Shown piece after piece: positions 8,890 through 18,300 of a DNA stretch of 64,000 nucleotides. A model generated the notes under the pieces. The model did no database searches. It saw nothing but the letters and a program-made list of their open reading frames with translations, and was not told the DNA's origin. Source of the stretch: CAZCVI01 sp964502145. Its GTDB lineage: Bacteria > Acidobacteriota > Aminicenantia > UBA2199. The DNA is taken from positions 1-64,000 of the forward strand of contig CAZCVI010000017.1 of the NCBI GenBank assembly GCA_964502145.1, given 5' to 3'. A program made the position numbers and the translations under genes. Position 1 is the stretch's first letter. Each line of letters begins with the position of its first letter.

Positions 8890-9245
8890 GCTGGAATAAA
8901 TAAGACCAATAACTGGCTTGATTTAGTTCCATTGCACTCCTTTTTAATGCTTAAAGCATATTGTATAAATGCTTTACGGAATTTAAACCAATTAATTTCC
9001 GACCACTGGTGTCTTTTTACTATGAAAAAGAGGGGGGTGAGGAAGTAGTGAAGCTAGGAGGTACACTTGCCAACCACAGAGAAACTCTTGCAATTCATGG
9101 CTGGGTGAACGCGCACGGGGTGAACACGAAAAACAGGCAGACCCCCTACCCTTGCGCCGCAAAAACCAAATGCATCAAATGGAATTCAAAGGCAAGTAGG
9201 GGCTCGGCATTTGCTTTTTTTTCCAATTCTTGGTAAACTTATTCC
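8890..9245. other. Gene-free spacer before the RiPP cluster
   Basis: I see no convincing gene. A 91-codon plus-strand frame at 8961-9236 has no ribosome binding site or recognisable domain and is rejected. The right end has a weak promoter candidate, TTGCTT (9211-9216), 17 bp, TAAACT (9234-9239). Its transcript would begin almost at the ATG at 9246, suggesting a leaderless message or use of the internal ATG at 9333. Confidence 0.5.
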
Positions 9246-10784
9246 ATGAATAGAGTAAGCACACTTTCTACTGTTACTGCGACTACAAAGAATAAAAACA
9301 GATATCTGTTTGATCGACGGTTGAAGAAAAACATGATCTGCCATCCCTTGCTTTTCTTTTTTGCAAAGCTCAAAGAGACTGGGGAATTACCTGATCTTTG
9401 GATGGCACAGCAATCAGGCGAGACCATTCAAATAGAAGATTTAGGGGCTTTTTCCCGTGCGGATGTGACTTACTATTATAAAAAATTCCAAATTTTATCT
9501 GATAATGGTTTTTTCTCAGAAATCCCGCAAAGGGAAATGGTCAGTGCCGTTTTAACGGCTGACGATGTGAAATCGGTTCTGGCCAATCTTCGCCAAATCA
9601 CATTTGAATTAACCGATGCCTGCAATTTAAAATGCGCCTATTGCGGGTTTGGCCAATATTATGAGAATTTGGAACGGACTGGCAAAAAATTTATTGATGT
9701 CACAGCGGCTAAACAACTCATTGACTATCTAAAAGAGTTTTTGGATTCACCACTGAACCTCTCTTCTGGGCGCAAGACATTTATAGGTTTTTATGGGGGA
9801 GAACCTTTATTAAATTTTCCTTTCATCCATGAAATAGTCCGATATGTCAATGGGCTAAACTGGCAAAACTTTGATTTTATCTTCACTATCACTACCAACG
9901 GCCTACTCCTTAATGAATACATGGAGTTCCTCGTCGAACATAATTTTAATACCTTCATCAGTTTGGATGGTGATGAAAAAAACAATGGCTATCGGGTTTT
10001 CCACAACGGGCTATCCGCCTATAATACTATCTTTAATAATGTGGAGCTATTGAGACTAAAGTACCCTGATTATTTCGCCGAGCGTGTCCAATTTAACGCG
10101 GTCCTGCATAATAAAAATTCAGTGGCAGAGATTTTCCATTATTTTTCAGATCATTTTGATAAGAAACCTGCTATTTTACCACTAAATACATCGGATATTC
10201 GCGAAGATCAGGCGGACAATTTTTGGAAAACCTATGTGAACTTTGAAGAAAGTCTTCATAATGCTGAGGACTACTCCAGAATTAACCAAGAAATGTTTAT
10301 CAAATTGCCTTCCATTCAAGAACTCTCCACTTTTATAACCCAGGTGAATGACTTCTGCGTGAACGATTATACTGGTTTTTTTGCAAACTCAGATCAACCT
10401 AAAAGAACTCCCTCTGGAACCTGTTTTCCTTTTTCCAAAAAGCTTTTTGTGACAGCAAGTGGAGATATACTGGCGTGCGAACGAATCAGTCAATCTTTTG
10501 TACTTGGGCATATGGGATCTGAAGGGGTATCACTTGACCTTCAAGCCATCGCGGACCAGTACAATCAGTGGTTTGATCGTCTAAGAAAACAATGTGGCGC
10601 CTGTTATTATTTGGCTCAATGTGTCCAGTGCATTTTTTACTTGGACCTGACGGACAAAAATACCATTTGTAATCGGCAGATGACTATCTCCCAGTATTCT
10701 CAGTACCATGGTGCTAAATTGGAATTCCTGGAAGAAAATCCCCTCCTTTTTAACAGAATACTGAAGGAGGTTATTATAAGTTAA
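9246..10784 (+). CDS. Radical SAM/SPASM peptide maturase, GG-Bacteroidales type
   Basis: 512 aa. The radical SAM cluster motif CxxxCxxC is C126-N-L-K-C130-A-Y-C133. YGGEPLLNF follows at the usual distance, and a C-terminal SPASM-like region holds many Cys (CGACYYLAQCVQC and further). An N-terminal region of about 110 residues without cysteines resembles RiPP-recognition-containing maturases. The gene is followed with a 1-nt gap by a second radical SAM protein and then by a 59-aa GG precursor, the arrangement of the TIGR04148/TIGR04150/TIGR04149 system. It should install carbon-centred crosslinks or epimerisations on the precursor core. The start may instead be at 9333 (MICHPLL), since no ribosome binding site precedes 9246. 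Confidence 0.85.
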   Translation: MNRVSTLSTVTATTKNKNRYLFDRRLKKNMICHPLLFFFAKLKETGELPDLWMAQQSGETIQIEDLGAFSRADVTYYYKKFQILSDNGFFSEIPQREMVSAVLTADDVKSVLANLRQITFELTDACNLKCAYCGFGQYYENLERTGKKFIDVTAAKQLIDYLKEFLDSPLNLSSGRKTFIGFYGGEPLLNFPFIHEIVRYVNGLNWQNFDFIFTITTNGLLLNEYMEFLVEHNFNTFISLDGDEKNNGYRVFHNGLSAYNTIFNNVELLRLKYPDYFAERVQFNAVLHNKNSVAEIFHYFSDHFDKKPAILPLNTSDIREDQADNFWKTYVNFEESLHNAEDYSRINQEMFIKLPSIQELSTFITQVNDFCVNDYTGFFANSDQPKRTPSGTCFPFSKKLFVTASGDILACERISQSFVLGHMGSEGVSLDLQAIADQYNQWFDRLRKQCGACYYLAQCVQCIFYLDLTDKNTICNRQMTISQYSQYHGAKLEFLEENPLLFNRILKEVIIS

Positions 10785-10785
10785 G

Positions 10786-12069
10786 ATGGAAAAAATGTAT
10801 TGGTTTTATATAGACGGTATCGTCCATATTTCTTATAGAAATTCCAACCTGTTATGTTACCATCCCTATACAGGAAAAGTACTTGAATTCGAACACAGTG
10901 GCACATCGGAAAAAGTCCGAAAACTGATCCAAAAGCTATTGGTTCCAAAAAATCTTCGTATCATCCGTATTAGCAATGGCGACCTTCAAGACCTCTCTGT
11001 GTTTCAATTTGTCCATACTATTCGAGATTTTTATATGGGCGACCTATTGGATGTATCCTTATCCGATGCCAAGCCCTTTCAAATGCCTCCCATCGTTAAA
11101 AATGAAAAGGATGTTAAATATCTAAGCTCCGATTTAAATAGGTCAATGGGAGAAAATATCATGAATTATTTGGACGAGATCACCCTTTATTTGAACGAGG
11201 AGTGTCATCATAATTGTCCAATGTGCCATTACTTTTTCAAGCAAACCACTTGCTGCACTGCAAAAAAAGCATCCAGACACTTTCTGGATAGTGTTAAACT
11301 GAAAAAACTATTCTCTCAGATTCAAGGCTGCCGCTTAACTGATCTGAATATTTCGGGTGGTGACTTTTTTCTTCATCCAGAGTGGTCCGAGTTAATGGCG
11401 TTGTTCCAGACACTTAAAGCCCGCAAAACTTTTTACATTAATTATCTAAACCTTGCCAAGCACCTTGACCAACTACCGCGACTAAATGGACCGGATACCC
11501 GGATACACCTCCAGATTACATTTCCCTTGGATATGAAAAAACTTGAAATAGTATGGACATCGCTATCGCAATTAGGTATTGAGTCTGTTCCAAGATTTTT
11601 TATCCAGAGCAGTGAGGAGTACAATACAGTTGAAACATTACGATCCAAGCTTGGCATCCAGTCTGTTGATTTTTTCCCTATTTATAATGGGGCGAACTTG
11701 GATTTCTTCACAGAAAATGTCTTCATCAGTCGTGATGACTTTGAAAAAATCCATCCCAAACCGCGATTTATTTATGCAAACAGCATCGTGAACTCCAATT
11801 ATTTTGGGAAGCTCAATATACTTCCCGATGGGCGTATTTATGGGAATCTGCATTCACCCAAACTGGGAACTCTTGGAAAAGAGTCCATATACGATTGTGT
11901 TTTTAAAGAAATGAAGTTTGGCCAGAGCTGGAGGAAATTACGGGAAAACGTTATGCCCTGCAAACAATGCAATTTCCAGCAACTGTGCCCGCCAATCTCC
12001 AATCATAATTTTGCCATTGGCAGATACAACCTTTGTTCGATTCACCTTGAACCGGGCAGATTGAGTTAA
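10786..12069 (+). CDS. Second radical SAM protein of the RiPP cluster (partner maturase)
   Basis: 427 aa. The fold resembles the pseudo-rSAM partner of GG-Bacteroidales systems. Here the CxxxCxxC motif is complete: C140-H-H-N-C144-P-M-C147, followed by NISGGDFFLHP. A C-terminal cluster CKQCNFQQLCP with a later Cys resembles SPASM or twitch ligands. If the cluster is loaded, this is an active enzyme rather than a pseudo-enzyme. AAGGAGG lies about 17 nt upstream inside the previous gene, and the 1-nt spacing argues for coupled translation and a complex with the first maturase. Family firm; the 'pseudo' label does not fit this copy. Confidence 0.8.
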   Translation: MEKMYWFYIDGIVHISYRNSNLLCYHPYTGKVLEFEHSGTSEKVRKLIQKLLVPKNLRIIRISNGDLQDLSVFQFVHTIRDFYMGDLLDVSLSDAKPFQMPPIVKNEKDVKYLSSDLNRSMGENIMNYLDEITLYLNEECHHNCPMCHYFFKQTTCCTAKKASRHFLDSVKLKKLFSQIQGCRLTDLNISGGDFFLHPEWSELMALFQTLKARKTFYINYLNLAKHLDQLPRLNGPDTRIHLQITFPLDMKKLEIVWTSLSQLGIESVPRFFIQSSEEYNTVETLRSKLGIQSVDFFPIYNGANLDFFTENVFISRDDFEKIHPKPRFIYANSIVNSNYFGKLNILPDGRIYGNLHSPKLGTLGKESIYDCVFKEMKFGQSWRKLRENVMPCKQCNFQQLCPPISNHNFAIGRYNLCSIHLEPGRLS

Positions 12070-12187
12070 TACGATATGGATATCAGGCCGGGCTTCAATG
12101 TCAAATCAAAATGCAAACAGATGTTTTCAGAGTTTTACTCGGTAGAACATTTACAATAAAAAATTAAAAAAAAAGGAGCAAACAAAC

Positions 12188-12367
12188 ATGAAAGAAAAAA
12201 TCAATCTTTTCTCACTCAGTCCCGAGAAAATGGCTGTCACAAAAGGTGGTCTTAATGGGTGTACATGCGCTTGTCATTATGCGAGCTGCGGTGGTTCCTC
12301 CACGAATAATAATGGTGATGCCAATAATTCTAGCGGGTTACAGAGCGGTGGATCTGGCTGTTATTAA
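12188..12367 (+). CDS. RiPP precursor peptide, GG-Bacteroidales family (59 aa)
   Basis: A short gene with AGGAG 9 nt upstream. The leader MKEKINLFSLSPEKMAVTKG ends in a KGG motif (19-21). The core is rich in Cys, Ser, Gly and Asn: CTCACHYASCGGSST, then an Asn/Gly/Ser stretch, ending GSGCY. The C-x-C-x-C-x4-C spacing followed by GGSST is the hallmark of the TIGR04149 precursor family. It lies 118 bp downstream of the two radical SAM genes and is their evident substrate. Export after cleavage at GG is expected, but no peptidase-transporter is encoded in the window. Confidence 0.88.
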   Translation: MKEKINLFSLSPEKMAVTKGGLNGCTCACHYASCGGSSTNNNGDANNSSGLQSGGSGCY

Positions 12368-12394
12368 GTTCACCGGTAAAAAAGGCTTTTCAAG

Positions 12395-12422
12395 AGGCGG
12401 CAATGCTTTTGCATTGTCGCCT
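12395..12422 (+). terminator. Hairpin after the RiPP precursor (terminator or attenuator)
   Basis: Arms AGGCGGCAATGC (12395-12406) and GCATTGTCGCCT (12411-12422) with a TTTT loop and one G-U pair. Further pairing of AAAAGGC upstream with GCCTTTT downstream ends in a short T run. Lying between the precursor and the propeller gene, it could keep precursor mRNA abundant relative to downstream expression. Confidence 0.6.
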
Positions 12423-12481
12423 TGCCTTTTATGAGCAATTAATGTACAATCATCCAATAGGAATAATAAAGAGGCGAAATT

Positions 12482-13741
12482 ATGCAAATATTTAATAACA
12501 ATTACCCGTGTTGTACGGGTGACAACCAAAGGGTTTCCAGTTATCGTACCTCAGGCCAGAGGCAAAAACGGGGATTATGGTTTTTTAGATTTCTGCTGTT
12601 GGTCTTGCCTTTGTTCTTTCAAGGTATTCTTTTCCCGCAATTAGAGAGTCTCTATAAGAGTGGGACCATAAAAATGGTAGTGGATAGCAGCTTTGGAAGC
12701 CAAACGGATTGGGAGAACCAGTTTTATGATATGTATAAGTCGATGACTATGGCACCAGATGGGAGTCTCTTTATAAGCAATAGTCGCCAGCATAACATAA
12801 CGAAGATATCCGCAACGGGGCAAGTGGTAAAAACCTTCGGACAAAAAGGGCAAGGCACTTCAGATGTAACCAGTCCTCATCATCTATCTATTCTTGATCA
12901 AAAATACCTCGTAGTAGGTGAATCTCCACTGCTACGAAGGATCAGTCTGTTTAAACTTGACGGAAAATTCTCACAGATAATAAGAACCAACCATGAGTGC
13001 TATTTTCCCCAAGCATTAAAAGACAGTCGTATCGTCTATTATTCCATACTATCCGATAATACGAATGTTAAGAAATATACCGTGTGGATAAAAGACGTTA
13101 TAACTGGAATAGAAATAAAGGTTGTTTCCGTCGAACTCCTGACAAAAGATAAGCTTCGACCCGACAAAAACACTTTAATATACATTGGTAATCATTGGGG
13201 AGAGCTCATTTTGAAGCAGACAGGGGATGGAAATGTATTGGTGGGGATTTCCAATCAGCCGGATATCAATATTTACTCGCCCCAAGGCAAATGGTTGCGT
13301 TCGTTTCGCTTGAATATCACACCATTGTCAGTTACTTCCACATACATTCGTGACTATAAACAACTGATTCTTGAGGATTTCGCTAGTACGAGAGACGGTC
13401 GCCCTTCATTGGATATTATTAAGAAGGCATCTTTTTCTGAGCTTATTCCTTCCACGCTCCCTTATTATCGCCAAATTGTTGTGGACTCAGCAGGTAATAT
13501 ACTGGTTTTCAGGTGGTTGGATTGTGTCAGAGGGGGGATGGAAAAATTTTTGGTTTATTCTGCCACAGGTAATTTTATCAATGAAGTCCTCTTGGATACC
13601 GGACAATTTGAAGTTGAGATTGATTATCGATGGGAGAATCTGTTGTTTACCAATAGTGGTATATTTGCCTATGTTCCACTGAAAAACAATGAAGACAGCA
13701 ATCCCAGAATCATAAAAATAAAAGTACCTGACAAGCAGTAA
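12482..13741 (+). CDS. Membrane-anchored six-bladed beta-propeller protein
   Basis: 419 aa. Basic residues are followed by one hydrophobic helix (about 32-52, FFRFLLLVLPLFFQG), acting as signal anchor or signal peptide. The rest is a beta-propeller of the NHL/6-bladed type, with blade-like strings such as MTMAPDGSLFISNS, ATGQVVKTFGQKGQG and IVVDSAGNILVF. Propellers of this kind often sit beside RiPP or outer-membrane genes in Bacteroidetes. It is 114 bp downstream of the precursor on the same strand, so it may take part in export, immunity or binding of the product. Function not known. Confidence 0.7.
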   Translation: MQIFNNNYPCCTGDNQRVSSYRTSGQRQKRGLWFFRFLLLVLPLFFQGILFPQLESLYKSGTIKMVVDSSFGSQTDWENQFYDMYKSMTMAPDGSLFISNSRQHNITKISATGQVVKTFGQKGQGTSDVTSPHHLSILDQKYLVVGESPLLRRISLFKLDGKFSQIIRTNHECYFPQALKDSRIVYYSILSDNTNVKKYTVWIKDVITGIEIKVVSVELLTKDKLRPDKNTLIYIGNHWGELILKQTGDGNVLVGISNQPDINIYSPQGKWLRSFRLNITPLSVTSTYIRDYKQLILEDFASTRDGRPSLDIIKKASFSELIPSTLPYYRQIVVDSAGNILVFRWLDCVRGGMEKFLVYSATGNFINEVLLDTGQFEVEIDYRWENLLFTNSGIFAYVPLKNNEDSNPRIIKIKVPDKQ

Positions 13742-13988
13742 TCAGGTATTCTACAGTTCTAAATGGATCAAACCAATCATCCGGTACATATAGATGTCCA
13801 AAAGTTCTCTTCAGTCTTATTTATATCTGTGAAAACTGGCATGTTCTATAGGACATTTTCTGGGGCATTCGTTTTTGAGGATATTGGGAACAGGTGAATT
13901 GATTTTACTGCCATGAATTAAAATAATACGACGGGATGTAGCGTCTACACTCCAAATGGGCTATAAAAATAGGGGGAAAGATTGCAGG
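13742..13988. other. Spacer between converging genes
   Basis: It contains one short dispersed repeat (13914-13948) and no gene that I can support. Confidence 0.4.
13914..13948 (-). repeat. Short dispersed repeat, GTAGACGC type, copy 2
   Basis: The reverse complement reads GTAGACGCTACATCCCGTCG and continues ATTATTTTAATTCA, matching 179-214 with a few changes. It lies between convergent genes. Confidence 0.55.
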
Positions 13989-15305
13989 TCAAGTGATTTG
14001 ACCGCTTCGTTTATCTTTTCGCCAATTTTTTAAGCCTTGCAAAAACGCGGGATAATACAATTCATACAGGGGGATATCTTTTTCAGAGAACCGGTTGACC
14101 TCGGTGGAACAAAACATCAGGAGAGTACGGAGCTTGTCGCCCCGGTAAAATGGTTTGGCGAAATACGAGCGTATCCCATAAGGAATAAATAATGCCCAAT
14201 CAATGGGTCTGGTACTGACCAAGGTATCTTCAATTACAAAAAAAGGGGGGCGGTTAACCTGTATGGCTTGCGATACGCTACCCTGGAAGGGAAAGGGTAT
14301 GCCAGGCTTCATGGCATCAAAAAGCCCACCCCTGGCATACGCATCCACGCGGTTTTTTTCTTCATAGATATCGGCATATAATACGGACTCAAACAAAGAC
14401 TTGCGATATTGATTCTCCAAGAGAGTATCCAAGACATCTTGGATTTTAAACTTTCCGGTCATAGCGGCCCACAGGTTGTCGGCGAATGCAACGGTGGAAG
14501 GCGACGAATCCGCAATAAGGCTGGCACCGGGAACCTGATTTTCCACGGGTTCATAAATGGATATCCGCAGTAGATTTCTTTCTCTTAAGGAGAGGCGTTT
14601 TATTTTTACTTTGGCTTCAAAGGTGTGACCGTTCTTTTTTATAAATGTAAGCTGACCTTCCCATTGGCCTTCCAAGAGGCACGCTTCATATGCTTTGGAT
14701 ATCTGTGGCGCCTGATCGGGAGGATAAATATCGGGTAATACTTTGCCATCAAATTCATGATAGGAGAACCCGAACAACTGGAGCGCCATGGTATTGCGCG
14801 AGATAATGGTTTTACTGGCCATCTCCACCAGCAGCACAGGGATATCATCATGCTCAATCATGGTCTGACGTTCGAGTTCTTTATGGAGGAGATGATTAAT
14901 AAACGAGACATGCTCGGTGATATCATGAAGGCTACCATTATAAAAAGCAGGTTCATTGATACCGGGAGTTCCCACCATTCGCAACCAAAACCGACGGTCC
15001 ATGGTATCCTTAATACGGAAAATCACGGATGCCTCTGTGTTTTCACGTATGGCTTTGATAAACAATTTGAAACGGAAAAAATCTTCTTCCACGACGATGT
15101 GCTGGGCAAAAACAAGATTCAAAAGCAGTTGCTCGACCTGGGCTTTCCCTTCCAGTCCGCCTATGGTGATCAGGTTTAAAAATTCGACCTGCTTGGCACC
15201 GTGCTTTATGCGCCAGAATAAGCCATTGGATTGAGTAAGAAAACGAATAAAGTCAGCGGATTTCAAGGGATAATCATTTGCCACATCGGTTGGTTTCCTG
15301 TTCAT
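13989..15305 (-). CDS. PAS-PAS-GAF sensor protein without output domain
   Basis: 438 aa; AGGAG lies 8 nt before the start. Two PAS modules are visible. The first, about residues 20-135, ends in the PAC-like GSLHDITEH. The second, about 150-270, contains LFGFSYHEFDGK and FIKKNGHTFEAKV. Residues about 285-430 resemble a GAF domain (SVSQAIQVNRPPFFVIED, FAKPFYRGDKLRTLL). No histidine kinase, GGDEF or DNA-binding domain follows. The gene starts 20 bp after the stop of the propeller-kinase gene on the same strand, so it is probably co-transcribed and may be a soluble partner or substrate of that kinase (inference). Confidence 0.7.
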   Translation of the reverse strand: MNRKPTDVANDYPLKSADFIRFLTQSNGLFWRIKHGAKQVEFLNLITIGGLEGKAQVEQLLLNLVFAQHIVVEEDFFRFKLFIKAIRENTEASVIFRIKDTMDRRFWLRMVGTPGINEPAFYNGSLHDITEHVSFINHLLHKELERQTMIEHDDIPVLLVEMASKTIISRNTMALQLFGFSYHEFDGKVLPDIYPPDQAPQISKAYEACLLEGQWEGQLTFIKKNGHTFEAKVKIKRLSLRERNLLRISIYEPVENQVPGASLIADSSPSTVAFADNLWAAMTGKFKIQDVLDTLLENQYRKSLFESVLYADIYEEKNRVDAYARGGLFDAMKPGIPFPFQGSVSQAIQVNRPPFFVIEDTLVSTRPIDWALFIPYGIRSYFAKPFYRGDKLRTLLMFCSTEVNRFSEKDIPLYELYYPAFLQGLKNWRKDKRSGQIT

Positions 15306-15325
15306 GAATTATACTCCTATAACAT

Positions 15326-18300
15326 TTATTGAGCGCGCGAGGCATCAGGTTGTTTTTCAATCAAAACCGCGAGGATAGTGAGGACGGAACGGGCATCTGG
15401 GCGTTGCAGGGGTTCTTTGGCGATCATGTCCATGATCAGATGGTTCAACTGAAGGGGAATTTTCGGGTTCAGGGTTTTGGGGGCTGGGGGGACGTGGGTC
15501 ATGATTTCCATCATGGTTTCCAGTAATTTAGCGCCCATGAACGGTTTTTGACGGGTTAACATTTCATAGGCGATGATCCCCAGGGAATAAATATCCACGG
15601 CGGGTGAATAGGCACCGTGGTGAATAACCTCCGGGGGCAAATAAGAGATGGTGCCCATCACATTGCCCGACTCGGTGAGATGGGGCAGGTTTTGTTCCCA
15701 GGCAATGCCAAAATCCAATAATTTCACGTAATCCGGGTCACCATCCACATTGATCAACATGATATTTTCAGGTTTTAGGTCGCGATGCACGATGGTCTCC
15801 CGATGCACGGTGACCAGGATATGGGCCACTTGCGCCAAAATGTGGATGGCCTCTGAAACAGAGGGGTATATCTCTGCCTCATATCGTTCACCCAGGGTCT
15901 GGCCATGTAATAGTTCCATGACAATATAGAGTTTCCCGTTATCTTCGCCCCGTTCTTGGACTTTAACCACGTTGGGATGATTGATGCGGTCGACCAGGGC
16001 GGATTCATTTTTGAAGCGCTTGATCTGGACTTCATCCCGTGCGAATTCATCTTTCATGACTTTCATGGCATAGATTTTTGTTTTATCTATCAAACTGTGA
16101 ACCTTATACACGATACCCATACCCCCGGAACCGATCTGCTCGTCTATTTCATAGGGGCCGATGTATTTTTTCTTTTCCCAGAAAGTGATCAACTTGATAT
16201 GGTTTTTAATAAAAGCGATCACGAGATACGAAAGCACGGCAAAGCAAGCAGCCACTAATAATTGAAACCACCAGGTCTGCCAAATAAAAGGTCTGATCGA
16301 CAAGCTCAGAATGGTCGCTTTTTCATTCCACAGGCCATCATTGTTGCAGGCTTTGACTTGGAAAGAATAATTCCCGGGCTCAATATTGGTATAGGAGGCG
16401 GTCCGGTTGGTCTGGGTGTTGATCCAACCGGCATCAAAGCCATCCAGACGGCATTGGAAACGCACGCGGTCGGGGTCCATATAACTCAAACCGGTGTATT
16501 TAAATTCGACGCGTTTGGTTCCAGCAGGTAGTGTTAAGCGCTGCTTGAGAGGGTGCGGATATGAATAGAAGCGCTTGCCATCGACGCGTACTTCCTCGAT
16601 CACGACGAGCGGGGCGATAGGATTGGTTTTCATCTGGGTGGGGTCGAACATCACGGCACCGCGAGTAGTGGGGAACCAAAGGGTGCCATTGTGTGCCAAC
16701 AGACCGGCTGGTTGGGCGGGACCAGCGCATTCGGTATTTTGAAAACCCTCGGCTTTGCCATAGGATGAACAAGGAATCTGGGTGATCTTGCCAGCTTCAA
16801 AATCGGACAGGTCTTTTTTCTTAAGGGAGTAGATGCCTTTATTGGAATTCATCCAGAGATTGCCATTGAAGTCATCGATCACGGTAAAGGCTTGGTCGCT
16901 ATAGAGTCCGTTTTTGGCTGTAAAGCGGGTAAAGTTCCCTTTTTTTAAATAGAGCAGTCCACTGCCATCGGTGCCCAGCCAGAGTTTATCGGGGTCTTGC
17001 TGATCGGGGGTAATATCCCAGATGGCATTGCCGGATAATTCCTGCTCGGTGGGATAGACGGTGATCATGCCGTCACGAATACAATTGAGGCCGCCATAAT
17101 AGGTTCCTACCCAGGTATTGCCGTTTTTATCGCTGCTAATGGCATACACAAAATTATCCGACAGGCCGTTTTTCGCGTTGAAGTGGGTGATGGCTTTTTT
17201 TTCAGGGTCGATGAGGTCTATACCGCCACCGTTGCTACCAACCCAGACCTGATTGTTGGGATCAACATGGACAGCGCGGATAATATCGTTGGACAGGCCG
17301 TTTTTAGTGGTATAGATTTGAATGACGCGGTTATCTTTTAAACAGTGCAAGCCGCCGCCATAGGTGCCAACCCAGAGAGTGCCATCCTTGCTTTCTGCGA
17401 TGGTCCAGATAAGGAGGCTTTTTAAGCCCTCTTTTAATCCGAAAAGAGTAAAGCTGCCGTTGCTAATGCGAACCAGCCCGCCAGAACCGGTGCCCAGCCA
17501 GATGTTCTTCATATTGTCTTGGAACAGGGTTCTGATGCTGTCCACGGGTAATCCGCCGCGTTTGTTATAGATAATGAATTTCCCTTCTTTTAATTGGGAC
17601 AAACCATCGCGGGTGCCAACCCAGAGGCTGCCCTCGCGGTCTTCCAGCATGGAGCGGATAGGGGTGTCCAAGAATTCGGGTTGGGAGGTCAGGGGGGAGA
17701 AGGCATTGTTTTTAAACATGGTGAGTCCTTGGCCATTGGTACCGATCCAGAGGGTGTTGTGTTTATCCTGGTAAAAGGCACGGATATCGTCGTCGGACAA
17801 GCCGTCTTTAATGGAATAGGTTTTGAAATAGCCGTTAGATTCGACCAGTACGCCTTTGCCGCCAGTGCCAATCCAGATATGGCCACTGTGATCGCGAAAT
17901 AACGCGCGAATATCGCGGTACTCCTCTATATTCAGCGGGGAAAGCACGGGTGGGCGGATAAATTTTCCGTTCTGTAGTTGAAAGAGTCCATTCTCCGTGG
18001 TACCTACCCAGAGGTGACCGCTGTTGTCTTCTACTAACGCGGCAATATAATTAACCGCATTATCGCCACGAAGCAAATATTGGGTGAAGGTATTGTTGTA
18101 AAAACAATTCAGACCCTGGGTCGTACCTATCCAGAGCCTACCGGAGCGGTCTTCATAGAGGGTGGTAATATAATTATGGGAGAGCCCGTTTTCTGTGGTA
18201 AAATTAGTAAAGCGACCACCAGTGAAAGACAACAATCCACCGGAAGTGGCAATCCAAAGCCGGCCCTGCCGATCTTCTAACATGGCTTTGATCCGGTTAC

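Noticed and set aside
8961..9236. 91-codon plus-strand frame
   Set aside because: No ribosome binding site, no domain and composition typical of spacer DNA.
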